Shown: positions 6,811 through 8,066 of the stretch, one piece after another
Position numbering within the stretch: the first letter of the stretch is position 1
Layout: the number at the start of each line of letters is the position of its first letter
Source: Chloroflexota bacterium
Lineage (GTDB): Bacteria > Chloroflexota > Dehalococcoidia > Lucifugimonadales > UBA3495
Direction of reading: 5' to 3'
Assembly (NCBI GenBank): GCA_022561675.1
Contig: JADFQT010000112.1
Coordinates: forward strand, 1 to 8,066
Length of the DNA: 8,066 nt
Notes under the pieces: generated by a model
What the model was told of the DNA's origin: nothing
What the model saw: the letters and a program-made list of their open reading frames with translations, nothing else
Databases searched by the model: none
Position numbers and translations under genes: made by a program

Positions 6811-7010
6811 GGGACCTCCTTTACTACTTCCAGAATCGTTAGGTTCGGGTTACTCAGCACTTTTTCTTGGCCAGTGCGGAATGGACTTTCACTATCGCCT
6901 TTCTCAACGCCGCCCAGGTTGGCTGGGTTCGTTTCACTCACAGGCCAACGGGGCAACTGAACCCAGCAAAAGGCATTTAAACTTTTTTCGGCTGATCTTT
7001 CATGGGGTGG
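6811..7010 (-). promoter_or_regulatory. 200-base leader of the ABC operon with competing hairpins
   Basis: This gap lies between the stop of the zinc-binding protein and the ATG of the binding protein, on the minus strand. It holds a perfect 9-bp inverted repeat (GCTGGGTTC and GAACCCAGC, arms 6959-6967 and 6922-6930, 28-base loop). The second arm overlaps a 5-bp hairpin, CCCAG with CTGGG at 6923-6927/6913-6917, so the two cannot form together. A further GCACT/AGTGC hairpin follows nearer the gene (around 6856-6876). Such an arrangement would suit a regulated leader, attenuator or riboswitch-like RNA, but no known riboswitch class could be matched by eye and no clear sigma70 promoter stands out. 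Confidence 0.4.
6922..6967. repeat. Perfect 9-bp inverted repeat, 28-base loop
   Basis: Arms GCTGGGTTC (6922-6930) and GAACCCAGC (6959-6967) are exactly complementary. It could be an RNA stem in the leader of the importer operon. A protein-binding operator is less likely, given the long spacer. Confidence 0.6.
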
Positions 7011-7211
7011 TTATCCATCGGGCAGAGAGGTATGGCTACAGGTTGGACATGCCTCTGTCCCGGTACCTTTGCACTGAACACATATCACGATGTCGTCTCC
7101 GCTACCAATGGGTCCTCCTTCATTCTTCAAGAAATAGCCTTGTGCTTGACACTTGCCGCACTTGACGATGCAACGGTCGTCACAAACGTTGCAATGTTCT
7201 GGCTTGGTCAT
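7011..7211 (-). CDS. Small DnaJ-like zinc-ribbon protein, 66 residues
   Basis: The protein has nine Cys, eight of them in four CxxC pairs: C7/C10, C18/C21, C44/C47 and C55/C58, with C14 extra. The last two pairs read CVQCKGTGTEACPTC, the exact pattern CxxCxGxG...CxxC of the DnaJ zinc-binding repeat, and CGKCQAQG is a variant of the same repeat. Two zinc ions are likely bound. There is no J domain, no signal peptide and no membrane helix, so it is not a DnaJ but a stand-alone zinc-finger protein of unknown partner; such small proteins often act in metal handling, protein folding or assembly of larger complexes. The ATG at 7211 is the first start in the open frame; upstream codons back to a TAA contain no start. 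The ribosome site is weak (GAGAG about 6 bases upstream). Confidence 0.75.
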   Translation of the reverse strand: MTKPEHCNVCDDRCIVKCGKCQAQGYFLKNEGGPIGSGDDIVICVQCKGTGTEACPTCSHTSLPDG

Positions 7212-7461
7212 CCGAACTCTCGCTGCTGGGCAAGATTCACGAGGGCGCCGGCCGAATCGCCACTCTGGTTAGGCCTGGGAGGGACGGCTCAACAACAGTG
7301 GCGCCGACCGATCGCCCTCGCCAAGGAGAGAGAAATTTTTATGGAATACGGGTCTAGCATCGGCGTTATCCGTTTTTTCGATCTCTGATAACAAGTACAC
7401 CTTCACTAAGCAGTTGCTAAATTTAAAGGTTTACGAGTCTACGGCACCGTACCCGGCCAAT
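7212..7461. other. Intergenic region between FhuF-like and zinc-ribbon genes
   Basis: No gene is seen. Two small dyads occur. TACGGCACCGTA at 7440-7451 lies 11 bases past the stop of the FhuF-like gene but has no T run. GTTATC (7365-7370) and GATAAC (7387-7392) are separated by 16 bases and lie about 155 bases upstream of the zinc-ribbon start. An A/T-rich patch around 7332-7342 could hold a minus-strand promoter, but no good -35/-10 pair is visible. Confidence 0.5.
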
Positions 7462-8066
7462 TTATCTGCGGCCCTCCAGCATCTCTCGGAACCGTTCGTC
7501 CTGCTGTTCGCGGGGCAACAGAATGCAGTTGGAGCAGTAATCGTTGGATCTATCCGAGCGCCACCAAAGGCAACAGCCGGCGCGCCTTGAGAAGAACCCT
7601 CGTACACCCTGATGCTCGAATACTTCCATGGTCAGCTGGCCGAACAGGAGAGACTCTGTGTCCCCAAAGAAAACTTCGGCGTCGCGGACTACTTGGTCGG
7701 GCGCATCCGCCAGAGCGTAGAGCCTGTTGAAAGCCTGCGAGCACGAAGCGGCCGCGGCGTTCCGGGAAACCTTTAGACTGGCGCGTCCCGACCGATGAAG
7801 CGCAGCGATCACCAGTCTCACGTTGGCATCGAACAGCCATTCTTTCAGCCGCAGATAGAGAGCCGCTTCATCGGGGAGCACTTCAGCATCTGGATGTCCG
7901 GCGGCAGGATCCGTGGACAGCACCGCAAAGGACGGGGAGTTCAGCGCTGTAGCATCGATCCTGCCTCCAACCTGGTGAAACGCCAGGTTGGTCAAAGAAA
8001 CCTGCGGAACCCGGCGGGCTATCACGTACTGGGCGATTACTGGCCAGGTCAGGCGGCTGAAGTAGG
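7462..8066 (-). CDS. FhuF-like ferric reductase / siderophore-iron protein, partial
   Basis: The C-terminus carries the FhuF signature: RRAGCCLWWR followed by YCSNC, that is CC-x(n)-C-x2-C (Cys codons at 7570-7575, 7534-7536 and 7525-7527). In FhuF these four Cys bind a [2Fe-2S] cluster, and the protein reduces ferric siderophore iron in the cytoplasm. About 200 residues are visible. The frame stays open to the window edge (YFSRLTWPVIAQYV before the GTG at 8025), so the true start is outside; complete members are about 250 residues. The middle part (ALYLRLKEWLFDANVRLVIA) is helical, as in the family. It is the first gene of a minus-strand series leading into the ABC importer, though gaps of 250 and 200 bases make a single transcript uncertain. 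Function is inferred from the Cys motif and overall shape. Confidence 0.78.
   Translation of the reverse strand, partial: YFSRLTWPVIAQYVIARRVPQVSLTNLAFHQVGGRIDATALNSPSFAVLSTDPAAGHPDAEVLPDEAALYLRLKEWLFDANVRLVIAALHRSGRASLKVSRNAAAASCSQAFNRLYALADAPDQVVRDAEVFFGDTESLLFGQLTMEVFEHQGVRGFFSRRAGCCLWWRSDRSNDYCSNCILLPREQQDERFREMLEGRR

Noticed and set aside
6840..6900. Cobalamin-type riboswitch suggested by GTGAAAGTCC in the minus-strand leader
   Set aside because: Only this short piece resembles the class; the flanking stem does not pair and the later conserved boxes are not convincing.

Overview
The window looks like a piece of a bacterial chromosome, most likely an uncultured Chloroflexota. This is inferred from protein style: a lipoprotein with an ACGG lipobox followed by a Thr/Pro/Ala-rich 'ATATPKAEE' linker, a family 5 solute-binding protein, and a polyprenyl synthase remnant that reads like Chloroflexota ones. 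No rRNA or other phylogenetic marker is present, so the assignment is tentative.

Left part (1-990): a complete-looking IS5-family insertion sequence. It has 16-bp perfect terminal inverted repeats, a TTA target duplication, and a transposase split over two frames that rejoin by a -1 shift on a run of seven G.

Middle (991-3330): gene decay. There is one small ORF with a good ribosome binding site (1361-1585). A polyprenyl diphosphate synthase remnant in three frames runs directly into an SGNH/GDSL hydrolase that is nearly intact but has a damaged start and one in-frame TAG. Then comes a chimeric ORF with an IS3 OrfA-like N-terminus and a membrane segment, and about 480 bases with no recognisable gene. 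This is consistent with repeated insertion and deletion.

Right part (3340-8066): a functional-looking block entirely on the minus strand. Read in that direction it has a FhuF-like iron-sulfur protein (5' end outside the window), a 66-residue four-CxxC zinc-binding protein, a 200-base leader with mutually exclusive hairpins, and a tight three-gene ABC import operon (family 5 binding lipoprotein, DppB/NikB-type permease, DppC/NikC-type permease). The ATPase genes that normally follow are absent; decayed DNA lies there instead. The importer must borrow ATPases encoded elsewhere, or it has lost them. The neighbourhood suggests, but does not prove, uptake of a metal chelate or peptide with a reductive release step by the FhuF-like protein.
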